From: Alphaproteobacteria bacterium
GTDB taxonomy: Bacteria > Pseudomonadota > Alphaproteobacteria > Rhizobiales > Xanthobacteraceae
Reading direction: 5' to 3'
DNA length: 6,854 nucleotides
NCBI GenBank assembly: GCA_005884745.1
Contig: VAZU01000121.1
Coordinates: 1 to 6,854, forward strand
The position numbers were made by a program, and so were the translations under genes. Numbering within the stretch: the stretch's first letter is position 1; the number at the start of each line of letters is the position of its first letter. Below the pieces are notes generated by a model. That model made no database searches, was not told where the DNA came from, and was given only the letters and a program-made list of their open reading frames with translations. Shown here in pieces: positions 5,941 through 6,854 of the stretch.

Positions 5941-6364
5941 CGGTCATCCCTTCCACCCGCAACGTGGGCGCGTTGGTGCCGTAACGGAACACGAGGTCGT
6001 TCGCCGGTTCCAGCGTGCGGAACATCTCGATCAGATCCCCCGCGATGGTCACCTCGCTGACCGGGTAGGTGAGCTCGCCGTTCTCGATCCAGAAACCGGC
6101 CGCGCCGCGGCTGTAATCGCCGGTCACGAAGTTGACCCCCATTCCGATCAGGTCGGTGACGTAGAAGCCTTGGCCGATGCCGCCGATGAGTGCTTGCGGC
6201 GTTCGCGCTCCGGGCTCGAGATGGAGATTGGTCGGGCCGGGCGAGGGTGCGGAGGATACCCCGCGCTGGGCGTGGCCCGTCGTGGTTTGCCCGAGCTCGC
6301 GCGCGGTCGCGCAATCGAGCAGCCAGGATTTCAGCACGCCGTTCTGAACCAGCGCGATCGGCCG
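5927..6364 (-). pseudogene. pmbA: pmbA 3' fragment (codons 306-450), duplicated copy
   Basis: The minus strand encodes the last 145 residues of PmbA, from RPIALVQNG to the VAGH terminus and stop, identical in translation to the intact gene. The first 305 codons are absent. An in-frame TTG at 6373-6371, in lpxK-derived sequence, has no evident ribosome site. It ends overlapping the phosphatase fragment exactly as in the parent operon. It has no promoter in this orientation that I can see and is judged non-functional. Confidence 0.88.
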
Positions 6365-6854
6365 TTTCCTCAAGGCAGCCGGGGAGCGGCCGTTCTTTCT
6401 CAGTCGCGGCTACGGCGGCCGCGCTCGAGGTCCCCTCGTCGTCGACCCGGGGCGACACGGCGCCCGGGAAGTCGGCGACGAGCCGCTGCTGCTGGCGCGG
6501 ATCGCGCCCACGGTCGTGGCGCGAGCCCGGCCGGCCGGCGCCGCTGTTGCGCGCGCGAGCGGGGCGAGCGTCATCGTCATGGACGACGGATTCCAAAATC
6601 CGTCCCTTGCCAAGGACTTTGCCGTTCTCGTCCTCGACGGCCGCCGCGGCATCGGCAACGCTCGCGTGTTCCCGGCCGGCCCGTTGCGCGCGCCGCTGGA
6701 AATCCAGCTCGAACGGACGCAGGCGCTGATCGCGGTCGGCGAAATTGCCGCGGCGGCTTGCGTCCTCGCCAAAGCCGAGGCGCGGGGAATCCCGGTGTTC
6801 CGCGCCCGGCTCGAAGCCCACGCGCAAGCGCTCGCGGCGCTTGCCGGCAAGGAC
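6365..6854 (+). pseudogene. lpxK: lpxK central fragment, open at the right edge
   Basis: After the inverted insert the lpxK frame resumes (third base of the Arg codon at 6363-6365, then FLKAAGERPFFLSRGYGG) and stays open to the window edge, about 163 codons. LpxK hallmarks are SRGYGGR, VGDEPLLLAR, PTVVARAR, VIVMDDGFQNPSLAKDF and RRGIGNARVFPAGPLR. The conserved DDGFQ block is intact. Missing from the junction side, compared with the family, are about 23-24 residues, including the Walker A loop that binds ATP. There is no start codon with a ribosome site in this frame near the junction. The C-terminal part of the gene lies beyond the window. The frame differs from that of 5263-5386, so read-through cannot restore it. 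Confidence 0.85.

Larger units (their letters stand above)
5387..6364 (-). repeat. 978-bp inverted repeat, arm 2 (misplaced copy inside lpxK)
   Basis: Reverse complement of 1835-2812, inserted between two lpxK pieces. Its left end (TGAATTTTCGCC) matches the complement of the phosphatase gene up to 2812 and then diverges. Its right end (GATCGGCCG) matches the complement of pmbA down to 1835 and then changes to lpxK. No flanking direct duplication, terminal inverted repeat or transposase gene accompanies it. The arms are separated by 2574 bases (2813-5386). Confidence 0.95.

Noticed and set aside
5387..6364. Insert as an insertion sequence or composite transposon
   Set aside because: It encodes only fragments of two housekeeping genes, with no transposase, terminal inverted repeats or target duplication.
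5571..6827. 418-codon minus-strand frame through the inverted copy and lpxK
   Set aside because: It is an out-of-frame reading of the pmbA/phosphatase copy joined to antisense lpxK; Arg-rich and uninformative.

Overview
The window looks like a GC-rich alphaproteobacterial chromosome, most likely Hyphomicrobiales near Bradyrhizobiaceae/Xanthobacteraceae. This rests on family content and gene order recognised by eye (DUF6101, pmbA, a CysQ-like phosphatase, DUF4170, a DUF374 acyltransferase, waaA, lpxK); no search was run. Stacked start/stop overlaps and several TTG/GTG starts fit that group.

Layout. Positions 1-577 hold a minus-strand DUF6101 gene that leaves the window on the left. Positions 578-919 are a divergent intergenic region with a candidate sigma70-type promoter for the plus strand and a few dyads. 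Positions 920-5261 hold a tight plus-strand operon: pmbA (TldD/PmbA family), an inositol-monophosphatase-superfamily gene, a short DUF4170-like gene that lacks the middle of its domain, a DUF374 lysophospholipid acyltransferase, and waaA (Kdo transferase). lpxK (lipid A 4'-kinase) follows one base after waaA but is broken. Its first ~41 codons (5263-5386) and a later section (6365-6854, open at the right edge) are separated by 978 bp that do not belong to it.

The main finding is that these 978 bp (5387-6364) are a near-perfect inverted copy of 1835-2812, the 3' third of pmbA plus the first two thirds of the phosphatase gene. I see a single, synonymous difference (2588 versus 5611). The ends fall inside genes, with no insertion sequence, terminal repeat or target-site duplication. 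The copy also replaces an estimated 70 or so bases of lpxK that should encode the Walker A loop. Since waaA is intact and lpxK is normally needed to make its lipid IVA acceptor, the two main explanations are an assembly or amplification chimera and a very recent template-switch rearrangement. The sequence alone cannot separate them.

Function. waaA and lpxK belong to lipid A-Kdo core assembly in the inner membrane, and the DUF374 acyltransferase is probably an envelope lipid enzyme. PmbA is a peptidase-type modulator, and the phosphatase probably hydrolyses 3'-phosphoadenosine phosphate or an inositol phosphate. I found no tRNA, rRNA, CRISPR array, insertion sequence or clearly novel multi-gene system.
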